From assembly GCF_030272615.1 (NCBI RefSeq), contig NC_081409.1, positions 207,745,190-207,809,189 of the forward strand: a stretch of DNA of 64,000 nt, written 5' to 3'. The stretch comes from Cryptomeria japonica (Eukaryota > Streptophyta > Pinopsida > Cupressales > Cupressaceae). The translations under genes and the position numbers were made by a program. This document shows, one piece after another, positions 12,020-24,223 of the stretch (its first letter is position 1; each line of letters starts with the position of its first letter). The notes below the pieces were generated by a model, which saw nothing but the letters and a program-made list of their open reading frames with translations, did no database searches and was not told the origin of the DNA.

Positions 12020-15000
12020 GTAAGTTACTATCGTGGGGTTGGCATGTACTATATACCATTTAAATTAACCAACCTCCAATTAATGACTCAAATATACCAT
12101 TTTTATTATGAAGTTTTTTTTAAGTCTATTGGTTTAATTTTGCTAACATTTTTTATATTTTTTCTATGTCACAGGGTGACATGGATCCATCACATAGTGC
12201 AGATAGGGATGTAGGTCGCAACACTTCGACCGGCAGGTAAACCTCATTGTAATTGTATAAATTAGATAGAAGCAAATTGTTACATTATTATGTTCTTTTT
12301 TGAGTGTTTAGATTAATTTTGTAATTGTTAATGATATTATTGACACAGACGGATGTTTGGGGAAAGGGAAAGGGAGTTGTAGTACCTAAGTACCTCTCTA
12401 GGGATGTGGACTCAACAAGATTAAGTGATGATGACCCTGGAAATTCCACAAAACCTATGGAATTGATAAAAAAATCTCTTAGAAAAATTAGTAGAGAGAT
12501 TGTTGCTTTGGCATCCATGGAGCCTCAGACTGATGAGATATGAGAGAGGGTGCAAGTATTGATGCAGACAACACAAAACTTGCAAGTAAGCAGTAATGAA
12601 AGCTTTAATTATAACAAAAGTTCAATAATGGTTTATATTTTATTCTCTTTTATGTCATTAACTAAAATATGTATGTGTTGTTTTTACAGCAATTTATGCG
12701 TCCTCATGAAACTAGTGGTCGTGATCAGGGCGTTGTAGGTAGTTTAGGTGATGACGATTTTCTTGGCTTATCACTTGCTTGGATTGTCACTTTGAGTACC
12801 CAAAATACATCATACTTGATACTGTCAATGTTCATAATAAAGGTTCATCCTTGTTTACAATTCTTGCATTTTTCATATATTTAATGTTTTATATATTTAA
12901 TGTATTATTCTTCAGGGTTTGTCAATGTTTATGTGCAAATGCCATCGATGCCTCATGAGAGGTTATCCCCACTTGTATTGCCGATTGCAATGGCGGCAAC
13001 ACGTAGCATGCAAACATCCTCTACTGCATGTCATATTGGCCCGCCCACTGTTGGTAGATCCCTCTTTTTCTCTATCTTCTGTTATGTATTTATTTCCCTT
13101 CAAGCGTTCTTTCTTGGGGGCATTTCATAGTGGATTCATTTTCTGCAGCAGGAGATGCACATGAGGATGCACCAGAGGCGACTACTGCTGATAACATACC
13201 ATCATTTCCTAGATCTTCTCATATTGCTAGTACGGGAATGTTGCAGGCCACATTGGTGGTGAGCGATGAAGAAATGATTCCCTTAAAGATACAAAAGGTT
13301 CCAGGTACTTTAAAATTATTATTATATGTAGTCTAATTATAATTTACTTTCTGATCACTCATTTTGGACTAATGATCCCATGAATTTTTTTGCAAGAAAT
13401 TATATTTTTATAAAAATCTTAGTGACATTGCATTGCAGATATTTGGGCCCACCATTCGTAAAAGGTGGTACATCATATGTGCACTAACCCTAATCCACTA
13501 TTTTGATTTCATATCATTGCTAGAATAGTTTTCCTTTGATCCATTTCTTGAACTATAATAAATGTAGCTTTAGTTCATTTCTAAATCTAACAGGTTTGTT
13601 TTAGCTTTAAAAGGTGGAATGAACAAGAAAAAAGGTTAAAAGATGAATTGACAAACCATATGGTTGAGTGGTTTGGAAATGATGCCTTTGACAAAACCAA
13701 GCTCCTTGAAAAAGATGGCACATATCTAAAGTATGTGAGGGACCAATACAGGACCCATTTAGAGAAGAACCTAAAGTACGAGTGTCCCCCATGATTCCGG
13801 AGAGGGAGTGGAAGGACCTGATTTTGGATGCCAAGGAGAGAATTGAAAGGAAAAAAGGAAATACACCACCAAACGCCAAAAGAAGGTACGAGATACTATT
13901 AAGAATGTAATTATGTACTAATTAATTACTCTTTATATTTATATAATCTAACATATTTCAAACTTTTCATAGACTGAGTGAAACATCAAAGGCAACCAAG
14001 GCAAGACAAGAAAAGCATGGGCAACACAAACTCGGCTCTGGTGGTTATATGAAACTTGCCACATGAATTGTAAGTATCTGTAAATGAAATATTGCATCAA
14101 AATATTTACAAATTGCAAATGGATTTTTTTTTAATCAAAGAATGCAAGCAAAATTCAGAATACCAAACAAAAATACAAGGCTCTGAATTCAATAGAGCGC
14201 CCACAGAAGATGACAAGAGAATTGTCTACCAGCAAGGCAATACAGTCGTGGCTGATCGGTTATGAGAATTGAGTGGGCAAACACAATATTCTGGTGCATC
14301 TCTCACATAGGTAAATATGTTAAATGAAAATTATTTCAAAATGAATACTTTACCAATAATCTAATTGATGTTGAGTTCCAATATAAAGTGACTATATTTG
14401 TTTTAAATAAGCAAGCAATGATAACAATGTGCATGACATTGGAATGCAGCCCGCTAATCATGAAACACCACCTACACACGAAGCTCTGGATGTACATCCT
14501 AGTAGTGGAGGTATTCATTTGCTATTCAAATTTATTTATGTAATTATTAATACAATTAAACATCTTAATTTTTAATTAGAGTAGTAATTAATGTAACCTT
14601 TTTTGTTAATATTTTAGAGCATGTATTTGGTGGTGACCAAGTGGAGCATGATCCGAGTAAGCAACATCAGGAACGTGATGTTCCCCAATCAGGTAAAGAG
14701 GACCACTGTTATTCCTTTAAACAAATATAATTGCAATTGGTGTCCAACATTAATGTAACCTTTAGTATTTCAACTCCAGATGACTAGAGGGTGTTTAGCA
14801 TGTTGAGATTGAGGCTAGACAAAATGATGTGGCCCCATAAGGTAAAGAGTGCAACAGTTATGTTCTCTAAATTAATGAAATACTTGTAACAATAATTAAA
14901 AATGTTTTGAATTTAACCCATTTCTTTGTTATTGCAGAGGACCCCCCTTCGCTTTAGTGTCCTCGTCCTCAGTATAGGACTAGGCATACATCAAGATCAC

Positions 15001-15033
15001 GAGAACAGGGCGGAACAACTAAAGAGGGGGGAA

Positions 15034-16087
15034 TGTTGGTATTTTGATGATGTTTAGTTGTGATTGTCATTGATGGACACACACTTATTTTATGTATGAA
15101 CTATTCTCAACCGGTAGCTGTTCTAACCGGTATTGTATGTATAGTCTTTGTTTGTTGAAGACTATCGGTGTTGTGCAGAAAATGCTTATCGGTCTTAGTA
15201 TGACCAAAGACCTCAAGTGGTATGAAGATCTCAAGCTGAATGAAGACCTCGAGTGGCAGTTAATCGATATATTTAGTTAACCGGTATACATGTAATGTGT
15301 GATGAGTTATCATTCACCGACACTATGGCGGTGTTTCTGTGTTGTGTTACCAAATGTGTCTAGATGCACTATACCTAGGAAATTGTAGTCTAATCTTATT
15401 GGACTGACATGAAATCAAGTTCCTATATAAGGACATCATGTCTAGGGTTTTCAATATAGAAGAGAAGTTGATATGTGCGAGTCTTTGAGAGAAGAAAAGG
15501 TATCTCGTGACTGAGATTGAGAATGAAAAACATAGAAGACTGAAGTAATGCTTGAATGCATTAACAAGGAGTTGTCAAGGATCTAATCAAGAATTTTGTC
15601 CTACTATCTAGATCATTCACTTGTTGATTACGAATATCTTTGTCAAGTCTGAAACCCTTAACCGGGTAGGCCCAGCCAAGCCTATTGTAAATCCTCTAAC
15701 AAGGTGGTTCACAGTTGTGAATCTGAAATCCTTTAATAGGGTAGTCTCTAACAGGACTTATCTCCTAACAGAGATCCGGATTCCTAACAGGATCTGTTCT
15801 GGTGAAGAACATTGTAAAACCTTAACCGGTCTGGTTACTATTCTGCAGATAGTTGACTTGTGAGTTTTACTCACCATGGTTTTTCCCATTTGGGTTTCCA
15901 TGTCAAAACATCTTGTGTTATGGTGATTGCACTTTTGTGGGTGAATGCTTTATTTGCTATTTGGATTATTTATGTTCTAATCAATTTATTGTTTAACCTA
16001 CTACACCGATCTGCAGTTAAACTGGTTAAGTGTTTGTTTAACTTATTGGGTATACTAATTCACCCTCCCCCCTCTTAGTATTCATCA
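15034..16087 (+). repeat. left LTR (1054 bp)
   Basis: The LTR begins TGTTGGTATTTTGATGATG and ends CTTAGTATTCATCA. It lacks about 60 bp present in the right LTR near 19410-19470. It shares words such as TGTCATTGATG and CCGGTA with the solo LTR at 30665, suggesting related families. Confidence 0.9.
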
Positions 16088-16089
16088 AT

Positions 16090-16102
16090 TGGTATCAGAG
16101 CC
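16090..16102 (+). promoter_or_regulatory. primer-binding site (initiator Met-tRNA)
   Basis: TGGTATCAGAGCC lies two bases after the left LTR. It is the standard plant Met-tRNA primer site for minus-strand DNA synthesis. Confidence 0.9.
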
Positions 16103-16125
16103 AACCTTTCTATAAGTCTAACCAC

Positions 16126-17423
16126 TTGGAAGGAGATATGGGGGAATACAACATGAGGGAACTCACTCACCATTTGGCTGAATCTGAGAGAGCCTATGAT
16201 GAACTCAAGATCAAGTTTAAAGCCTCTCTAGCCAAGAGAAGAGATCTTGTTGAGTTGTTGTTGGAACTTACTGAAAACAACTCTTCTGATGAAGCAGACA
16301 TGGATGCCCTAGTTGGAGAAGTGGAAAAATTAAATGAATCCAAAACTAACCTGAGGAGGGAGTTGGAAGGACTGACTATTAGGATGAGTCAGGAACTAGA
16401 AAACAAAAGAAAAGCTGAAGATTTGGTAAAGGACAAGGAGCATGAGATCTCTAAATTGAAGCAAGAAATCGGTACCATTACCACCTATCTGCGGGAGGGT
16501 AAAGAAGATAAAGAAGAAATGCAAGTTGAACTAAATGCAGCTATCTCTCAAAATGAAACCTTGATGGAGACCAATGATGCTCTTTCCAAGGAAGTTGCTG
16601 AGACAAAAGAGATACTTGCTAAGTTGAACCGGAGTGCTGCTAAGTTAGAAAAAAATCTGGAATCGGTAAAGCCATCAAAGGATACCTCTGGACTTGTTTT
16701 CTCTAGATACAAGGAAGGTGAGACCTCTGGAACCAAGAGTGATGCACTGAAGAAGCAATCAACACCTAAGAACAACAGCGGAAGTAAAGGTAAGCAAAAT
16801 TTTAAACATGTTTGCTTTAACTATCTTAAGGAAGGACATACTGCCAATGTATGTAGGAGCAAGCCTTACAATAACTTTCCTTATTTTCAAAACAATGTGA
16901 CTAGACCTAGTAGATTTAATAGTCACTGTTATGCATGTAAAAAGTTTGGGCATAGACCTTTTAAGTGCAGGTCGGTTATGAACAACTCTGGGAGTTATCC
17001 ACCAAGATCCAATGGAGTTGTCCCAGAACCTCCTATGAACCGAAACCCAAACCAGTACAGAATCCATGACCACCAGTCAAATGGTTATGAAGCGGCAACC
17101 AGTTGGAGAGCAACCTATCCGATCTATCATGGTAGCGGTCACACTGCTGCAACATGCAAAAGGAAGAATGGAAATTTGAACACCGGACCATGAAGAACAC
17201 CTGGAATGGTATGTATCACTGCAAAAAACCAGGACACACTGCCAGAGCATGTAGACTGAGAAAGAATCCATCGAGAGACATACTGATCAACACTGAAGGG
17301 AAGATTAATGTTGAAACCGTTCAGATGGATATGGACAAAACCTGGAAAAATAAATCGGACTGGAAGCCACATAATGTATCAGTTTCCGCACCAAGTGTGG
17401 AAATCCTTGAACCAGCAAACTGA
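16126..17423 (+). CDS. gag-like protein: coiled coil plus zinc knuckles
   Basis: The open frame 16126-17193 encodes 355 residues. Residues about 10-195 are rich in Glu, Lys and Leu with heptad spacing, a long coiled coil. Zinc knuckles follow: CFNYLKEGHTANVC (second Cys replaced by Tyr), CYACKKFGHRPFKC (complete C-x2-C-x4-H-x4-C), and YPIYHGSGHTAATC (both leading Cys lost). After a frameshift near 17160-17190 a further knuckle-like HCKKPGHTARAC continues to a stop at 17423. The nucleic-acid-binding half of a Copia-type gag is recognisable, but the usual N-terminal UBN2 part is missing. Probably not functional as it stands. Confidence 0.75.
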
Positions 17424-17880
17424 GCTTCAAAAAGTTTAGGGGGAACATATCGGTATAAATATTTTGAAACCCCCAGAGTATATCAGCACCTTTATCGGTA
17501 TTTGTTACTTGTCAACTGACAGAAGAATTGAAGCAATAAAAGGTAAAATTAGGATTTGAACCCTAATAGTGATGCATTTATTATGGTAGGTGGGAGCATG
17601 TTTAAAAGTGACTTTTGCCATCATTTCTACTTACCTATTTTCAGAGAATAATTTTTTTTAGCCTGAGTAGCTCAACCAGAGCGATTCATCTTGCATTTGA
17701 AAGAATTCAGAAAGGAATCTTGCACAAGATCTTGCAGCCACTTCGTGCTATCAGTGTGAAAGTCAAAGTGGTAATCAAGCATCCAGAAAAGTGTGTTTTG
17801 CTCGACACCGGCAAACCCTAAGTTCAGAGAGTAAAGTTATTTCTCGTTGAAACATTCTTATCATTTGGAATCCGTTTGAT

Positions 17881-18919
17881 ATGGCATCTGCATCTAATAT
17901 TCCCTCTAGTTCTACTGAACCTGAGGATACACCTGAGCTTCTTAACATGAGATATAATGCCCTATCTCAAATTCCTGTTGGAGTCATTGTTGAAGGCGAT
18001 GTTTCAAGATATATTGATTGTAAACTAGAAGACCTAGGGTCCCTAGTAATTCACTCCCAATTGAGTTTGTTCTGTGGAGAGGATAAAAAGATTAAACCTA
18101 AATATAGCATAATAGAAAAGAAGAAATTGCATAATGCAGTATACTTTATCAAAGAATTTACAGAGGAACACATAAGGATCATCCTTAGTAGGGTTCACGG
18201 TGACAAGATGTACCTTGAACAAATCCATGAAATTACACCGGAGGCAATTCATGTCATGACCGGATTCTGCAATGTTGGGGAAGTCCCTGTTCTTCGAAAG
18301 ATCCCCAAAACCAAAGTAACAGAGCTCACCACTTTTGTGAGTGACCAACGGGCAATGTCGGTCAATACCATTAGAGATGATTTGGTGAAATATGCGTGTA
18401 TGGTAATTGGGTATAGAATATTCTATGCTAGTAGAATGAATTATGTTCCTTCAGCTGTGGTGCATGCCGCTTATAGGATGATAAAGGAAAATGTAGAATG
18501 TGACTTATGTACCTGTATGTACCTGTATGCAGAAACAACTCATAGATAACCTGAAGTACATCGGCAACTTCAAACTGCCCTATGATTTGTTCATAGCCTA
18601 TGGACACACTGTTCATCATTATCAACATCAAATTGGAAAGCTTGACTCAGAGATCTGCAATCAGACTCGAGATCTACAGGAGCTTCAGTTGCTCCTATTG
18701 CCAAAATTGCAGGTTCTTCAGAAGTGCTTCCTGAACTTAGAGGCTATCACTGTGACACAGGAGTTCAGCACCATAGATGCGATGGAAGAATTAGCCTTCC
18801 AGATGAAGACCGAGAGTGAAATTGTTGCCTCTCTTCTTGAGTCATGGTCTTCAGACATGAAGAATTTCATGCAAAACTTTAAATCTCTTTTTGAGAAGTT
18901 TTATTCTTTATTGTCATGA
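17881..18919 (+). pseudogene. unknown second ORF of the LTR element
   Basis: Frame 17881-18549 encodes 222 residues. The reading then continues in the next frame to 18919 (LIDNLKYIGNFKLPYDLF onward). The switch coincides with a 10 bp direct duplication (GTACCTGTAT twice, about 18508-18527), so the ancestral protein was probably about 345 residues. No retroviral domain is visible: no D-S/T-G, no DD-E, no YxDD. The C-terminal third (QIGKLDSEICNQTRDLQELQ and onward) looks helical. I do not recognise the family. Its position between gag and the 3' LTR is where pol would normally be. Confidence 0.6.
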
Positions 18920-19165
18920 ACACATACTCTATTTTTATATTATGCAAAATGGCAATATTTTGCATTACTTTGTCATTGTTGGCAAAGGGGGAGTAGTGTA
19001 TCTTAAAATTTTGGCGAGTATTACAAATTCCTGCACATACTTGTATTTTTTGCAAAGGGAGTAGTGTATATGCATAGGGGGAGTAATTTTGCTTATGGCA
19101 TCTATTTTTGTTTTGCAAAAGCAGTTGGATGTCAAAAAATTTCCTAAGTGTTGCCATCAATGCCA

Positions 19166-19176
19166 AAGGGGGAGAT
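19166..19176 (+). promoter_or_regulatory. polypurine tract before right LTR
   Basis: AAAGGGGGAGA directly precedes the right LTR. It is the expected plus-strand primer site. Confidence 0.75.
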
Positions 19177-20289
19177 TGTTGGTATTTTGATGATGTTTAG
19201 TTGTGATTGTCATTGATGGACACACACTTATTTGATGTATGAACTATTCTCAACCGGTAGCTGTTCTAACCGATATTGTATGTATAGTCTTTGTTTGTTG
19301 AAGACTATCGATGTTGTGCAGAAAATGCTTACTTGTCTTAGTATGACCGAAGACCTCAAGCGGTATGAAGATCTCAAGCTGAACAAAGACCCCGAGCGAC
19401 AGTTAATCTTTTGATCAGAATACTATGTTCCAGTTTTCCAGTCTTCACTTGTTAACCGATGATCGGTATATTTAGTTAATCGGTATACATGCAATGTGTG
19501 ATGAGTTATCATCTACCGACACTATGGCGGTGTTTCTGTGTTGTGTTACCAAATGTGTCTAGATGCACTGTACCTAGGAAATTGTAGTCTAATCTTATTG
19601 GACCGACATGAAATCAAGTTCCTATATAAGGACATCATGTCTAGGGTTTTCGATATAGAAGAGAAGCTGATATGTGCAAGTCTTTGAGAGAATAAAAGGT
19701 ATCTCGTGACTAAGATTGAGAATGCAAAATAAAGAAGACTGAAGTAATGCTTGAATGCATTAACAAGGAGTTGTCAAGGATCTAATCAAGTATTATGTGC
19801 TACTATCTAGATCATTCACTTGTTGATTACTAATATCTTCGACAAGTCTGAAACCCTTTACCGGGTAGGCCCAACCAAGCCTATTGTAAATCCTCTAACA
19901 AGGTGGTTCACAGTTGTGAATCTGAAATATTTTAACAGGGTAGTCTCTAATAGGACTTATCTCCTAACAGGGATCTGGATTCCTAACAGGATCTGTTCTG
20001 GTGAAGAACATTGTAAGACCTTAACCGGTCTGGTTACTATTCTACAGATAGTTGACTTGTGAGTTTTACTCATCGTGGTTTTTCCCATTTGGGTTTCCAC
20101 GTCAAAACATCTTGTGTTATGGTGATTGCACTTCTGTGAGTGAATGCTTTATTTTCTATTTGGCTTGTTTATGTTCTAATCAGTTTATTGCTTAACCTGC
20201 TACACCAGTCTGCAGTTAAACTAGTTAAGTATTTGTTTAACTTATTGGGTATACTAATTCACCCCCCCCCCCCCTCTTAGTATTCATCA
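19177..20289 (+). repeat. right LTR (1113 bp)
   Basis: The same ends as the left LTR are followed at once by the GGGAA duplication. It contains a C-run (about 20262-20275) near its 3' end and the extra segment missing from the left copy. Confidence 0.9.
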
Positions 20290-20369
20290 GGGAAATGATG
20301 AAGAAACCGATGTTCCACTTAGACTTTTCATAGCTTCAAAGAAAAAAGAAAAAAAGAAATGATTGTAAT

Positions 20370-20600
20370 CTACCTTATTTGATAATGACTGATTTTTATG
20401 TGTTAATGAATGTAATTATGTGCTAATGAATGGTTATGAATGATATGTGTTAATTAATATTGATGAATGTTGTGTGTTAATTAATGTTAATCAATGTTAT
20501 GTGTTAATGAATGTTATGTGATATTAATGAATGAATGTTATATTTTATTAATGGTAGAAAGAAAGAATGAATGAATGAATGTTAGACGTTAACAGGGAAT
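20370..20600. repeat. degenerate ATG/TTAATGAATG repeat
   Basis: The words GTTAATGAATGTTATGTG and TGAATGAATG recur about ten times without a fixed unit, just downstream of the stop codon of the SET/Ptta gene. It is probably 3' untranslated or spacer DNA of the CACTA element. Confidence 0.6.
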
Positions 20601-23600
20601 TTAGAGTGATGTTAGGGGGGGGGAGGGGCCAAATGAGCTTCCACCTTCATGTGGTTGGCCCTGTTTACTAGAGAATATTAAACTATTCTCGAAACCAAGT
20701 GAATCTCAATAAGATAACACACTTTTCAATATTTCATTATGTTGCATAGTTAATTTTATTGAATAATGTATATTGAATCTTAATTGTAGGGTCCAATAGA
20801 GCCAACATGAACAACATCACCACAAGTTGCTGGGTATAATGAACTTCCATATTGTCTTGTATGTACACTAACAATATGAGTTGCTTCTAGTGTTAATATC
20901 CATGGCGAGACTGCAAAAGCTATGAATATGCCTCATCCTTGTAAGGTTTGTTATTACTTGTCATTTTCTTTAGCATTTATTTACTTCATTAATGAGATGT
21001 TTTCAAATGTCTATTCCATGAATACCTCTCTCTTGTATGCTTCATGATCAATGTGTCTTCAGCATGTCCCCTCCATGAGAACCTTTCTCACATATGCTTG
21101 TACCTTGTGTGTATTTAAGTATTACTTCATGGTTTACATGTATGATTGATGCCTTGCATGTATTCATATGTATGGTTTGTGCTTTACATAGCTCCTTCAT
21201 GCCTTGTGAGCATTACTTCATACCTTACAATCTTCTCAGAATATTGCAAAATCATTCAACAAGAAAAAGAGTAGTAGAGGCTACATACTAAAATAAATTA
21301 GATCTCCCTCTTTATTTCTTCACTTTCTTCCCTATTTTCTTCCTCCCTTCTTTATCACTTCCCTTTTTCTTTGTTTTTCCTTGATATAACTAACCTTTTC
21401 TCCTTAATGTTCTTCATGAATCCAAAGAATCCTTTACAGTCCCCACTTTACATCCATGGCAACTACCTCCATAAATTCACTTAGTGTGAAGTAAATATTC
21501 TCTTCTACCATGGCCTTCATATATCCTTTCAAATATTACCATCCATATATATATCGACCTCATTCTAAGACTTTGAATCTGCTCTGTCCAGTTCTGCTTT
21601 ACATTTCTCTTATGTGACAACAAAATATGAGGATTTAAGAGAAGCTTCAAATCATAATAGCCCTTAGCATTGGTTCAGAAAGAGTCTCATATTATGCCTC
21701 CTAGATTGGATGGCTCTGATCCTCATCACACTATTCAACTTTGTCCTCCTCACTAGATTGTTTGTACTCGTGATGACATTATTGTGAAGATTATATTTCA
21801 ACAATTTTTTTTTTCTCACTTTTGATTCAACGAGAATAGGTTAACATATCCTTTCGGTGAAATATTTTTGTCCACCTTTGGTCAATGAAAAGAAATGTAT
21901 TGTCATGTATAAAAGAGAGGATGGATCGTGGGCACGTAGTCCCACAAAAAGACATTTAATACAATATATATTAAGATGTATGGTCTAAAAAAGTCCACAA
22001 TATATATTAAACTACCATATGAAATTGAAGAGTATCAAGTCAATCTTTCCTATCCCTATCCTATTGTGCCTTGTTACACAATATGAATAGAACCTTAGCA
22101 TCATTGATCATACCCACCACTTTTTATTTTAAAATTTAAAATCAACGTCTGCCTCATTTCTAATGTTGGTAAGGTTCACTATTTTTAAAAGAGTATTAGA
22201 TAAAAGATTTGATGGAACAAAATTGACAGAGGAAAAGAATAACAACATTATATTTTAGATGTTAAATGTTTTTTAATATATATTTTCTATATGATAATTA
22301 ATATTTTGGGAGTAGTTAAGGATAAGGACATCAGAGTTGATATTTGATAGTCTATCACAATCCTTATGTTATATTGTACTTTTGTTCTAGGAAAGCTTTT
22401 GATATTTTGCAATTAGTGTGGGTTTTTAAGGTGACTCTATATATTTCCTAAAATTGTATGAGCCTAATAGCTTCTACTCTTGTTGATAGTTTGGTGGCTC
22501 TGAACAATGGCTCCTTCGAAGAAGCGTGATCCTTGTAATTTTGGTCTTCCTTGTAATTTTGGCTTTCCATGATGTGAAAAGAGGTTATGTTATGAATAAT
22601 GGTCCAGATGCTTTAGTTATTTCTTATTATGTTGAGTATAAGTAAATTTGGGCTTCCTTGGCTATGGTCACTATTTTCTACTAACTATTGTGATTTAGTG
22701 TGATTTGAGCATGGACTTCAAGTAATCAAGAGGGTGGAAACAATATTCAAGTGTTAGGGGGTATGCGGCCTTGACCAAGGGATGAAAGTACCAGGAAAGT
22801 ACAAGTGATTCATGTGTAGATCAATGTATCATTCACCTATTAATTCCTAGCAACATTCTCAAATAAACAAGCAAAGAGGTATGTTGAGTGCATATATACA
22901 TTTTATGTTGCCATAATATATATAAGTAAGATATCAAACATGTAACTTAGATTGACTTGCAATTTCATTCATAAATATTAGATCTTCCTTGTGGATTTTT
23001 GAATGCATAATGTGTCGTTGATTTCAATATCTTTATTGCAAGTACTCTTTTTAGCATGAAACTCCACTCATTGAGGTCTCTTACTAAATGCAAGTTAGTA
23101 ATCCTATCAATGACGATGCGTTTTGCATGCATTTTATGGGGAAATCTTATTAATAGCTATGGTTGGGTTGTTCATTGTTTTGTGAAAATATATACAAGTA
23201 GATTGGGACATTAGAGTTATAAACATCCTAAATTGTGTTTGAGATCATTGTCCTAATTGTAACAGTCAATCACCATTGGCCCAAGGCCACACCAACATTG
23301 TTGTGACACCAAGGTTTGTGCATACTAGTGTAAGGTCTACTATTAGGAAATTTCATTACCATTACATATCCACACCTGGGGTTTCCAAACACAACTTGTT
23401 TGAGTAGGCAGTATCACTGGTAAAATTGTGATTGTCATAATCGGTACCCTCAGGACAGTCATTAATATTTGGTCTATGGCACTTTTTAATGGATTCTAAA
23501 TGCTTCTATGGGGTGTGCAAGGGTCCCACACATCTCTTCCAACATTCCATCCAAGGCACTTCAATATTTAATAGTCTTATATTCCACTTTCTCTATGCTG

Positions 23601-23807
23601 CTATCCCAGAGGTCCGATACATGATGAATATCAAACCAATCAATCAAATCATAAGCATTGTTCTCTTTGGTGTGGTTTTTTTCTCACAAGGGTTTCACCA
23701 TGCCAATCACATTTTCTTGAAAGATTCTAAAGCCTTTTTAACAAACCTATCCTATGCTTATCTTGCAATCGTAACGTTTCATGAGGTGACAATAGCTATG
23801 AGTTTTA
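20601..23807. other. no recognised gene; presumed interior of the CACTA element
   Basis: I find no open frame with a recognisable domain. The stretch 21000-21250 repeats ATGCCTTG/TTCATG words. A phrase resembling KAFDILQLVWVFKV near 22390-22440 recalls reverse transcriptase but is too short to call. The segment around 23260-23540 shares phrases (GGACAGTCA, CCACACATCTCT) with 25330-25440 and more loosely with the foldback repeat at 0.9 and 3.3 kb. Confidence 0.4.
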
Positions 23808-24223
23808 ATGGATGCTTTCATTAAAGGAGTTGTTGCATATCCTTCCTCAATTGTGTAAACTACTTTATGTAAAACTCCATTGGATTTATATCTTAAGACT
23901 GAAATCTAAACTTAATTATTATTATAATGACATCAAGCAAACAATAAGGTAAAGAAAAATCGAAGCCAAGCAAAACCTTAGACAAAATACCTTTGATGAT
24001 AATTTATTTCAATTATTTCTTTCACTTCTAATCACCAAAGGTCTTTTGTCTAAGGTTTTTCTTGGCTTCGATTTTTCTTTACCTTATTGTTTGCTTGATG
24101 TCATTATAATAATAATTAAGTTTAGATTTCAGTCTTAAGATATAAATCCAATGGAGTTTTATGTAAATTAGTTTACACAATTGAGGAAGGATGTGAAACA
24201 ACTCCTTTAATGAAAGAATCCAT
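23808..24223. repeat. long near-perfect inverted repeat (193 bp arms, 30 bp loop)
   Basis: Arms 23808-24000 and 24031-24223 are inverted copies with only about ten mismatches by eye, separated by 30 bp. A transcript from either strand would fold into one long hairpin. No protein is encoded across it. It could be a foldback or MITE element or a hairpin source of small RNA. No clean target duplication is evident at the edges. Confidence 0.9.

Larger units (their letters stand above)
15029..20294 (+). mobile_element. LTR retrotransposon without pol, nested in the CACTA gene
   Basis: The element has two LTRs (15034-16087 and 19177-20289) flanked by the 5 bp direct repeat GGGAA (15029-15033 and 20290-20294). 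A primer-binding site complementary to initiator Met-tRNA is at 16090-16102 and a polypurine tract is just before the right LTR. The 3.1 kb interior encodes a gag-like protein and a second protein of unknown family. I find no protease, integrase or reverse transcriptase, so it would depend on another element. The LTRs differ by a few percent by eye plus a gap of about 60 bp, so insertion is not recent. It interrupts the last exon of the SET/Ptta gene, hence is younger than it. Confidence 0.9.
10331..20362 (+). pseudogene. second CACTA gene: SET domain plus Ptta/En-Spm-type transposase region
   Basis: This is a spliced gene model built from open stretches bounded by GT/AG sites. Exons after a tentative first ATG at 10331 are about 11298-12019, 12175-12236, 12349-12585, 12690-12738, 12916-13053, 13149-13304, 13439-13464, 13594-13885, 13973-14069, several small exons to 14692, and a last exon starting about 14939. 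The 11298-12019 exon carries a SET domain. 13594-14069 resembles the plant transposase Ptta/En-Spm family (RWNEQEKRLKDEL, a REWKDLILDAKER stretch, then KARQEKHGQHKLGSGG). The last exon is split by an LTR element. Removing that element and one copy of GGGAA restores an open frame ending in a Lys-rich tail and a TGA at 20360-20362. Stops at 11811, 11844 and 11880 and a one-base frame change in a C run near 13788 mark it as inactive. The first exon is uncertain. Confidence 0.7.

Noticed and set aside
22390-22450. KAFDILQLVW-like phrase suggesting reverse transcriptase
   Set aside because: Too short, not followed by other RT boxes in any frame.
23320-23340. TACTAGTG resembling a CACTA terminus at about 23326-23333
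   Set aside because: No subterminal palindromes beside it, no partner terminus and no target duplication; the well-supported end is at 26746.
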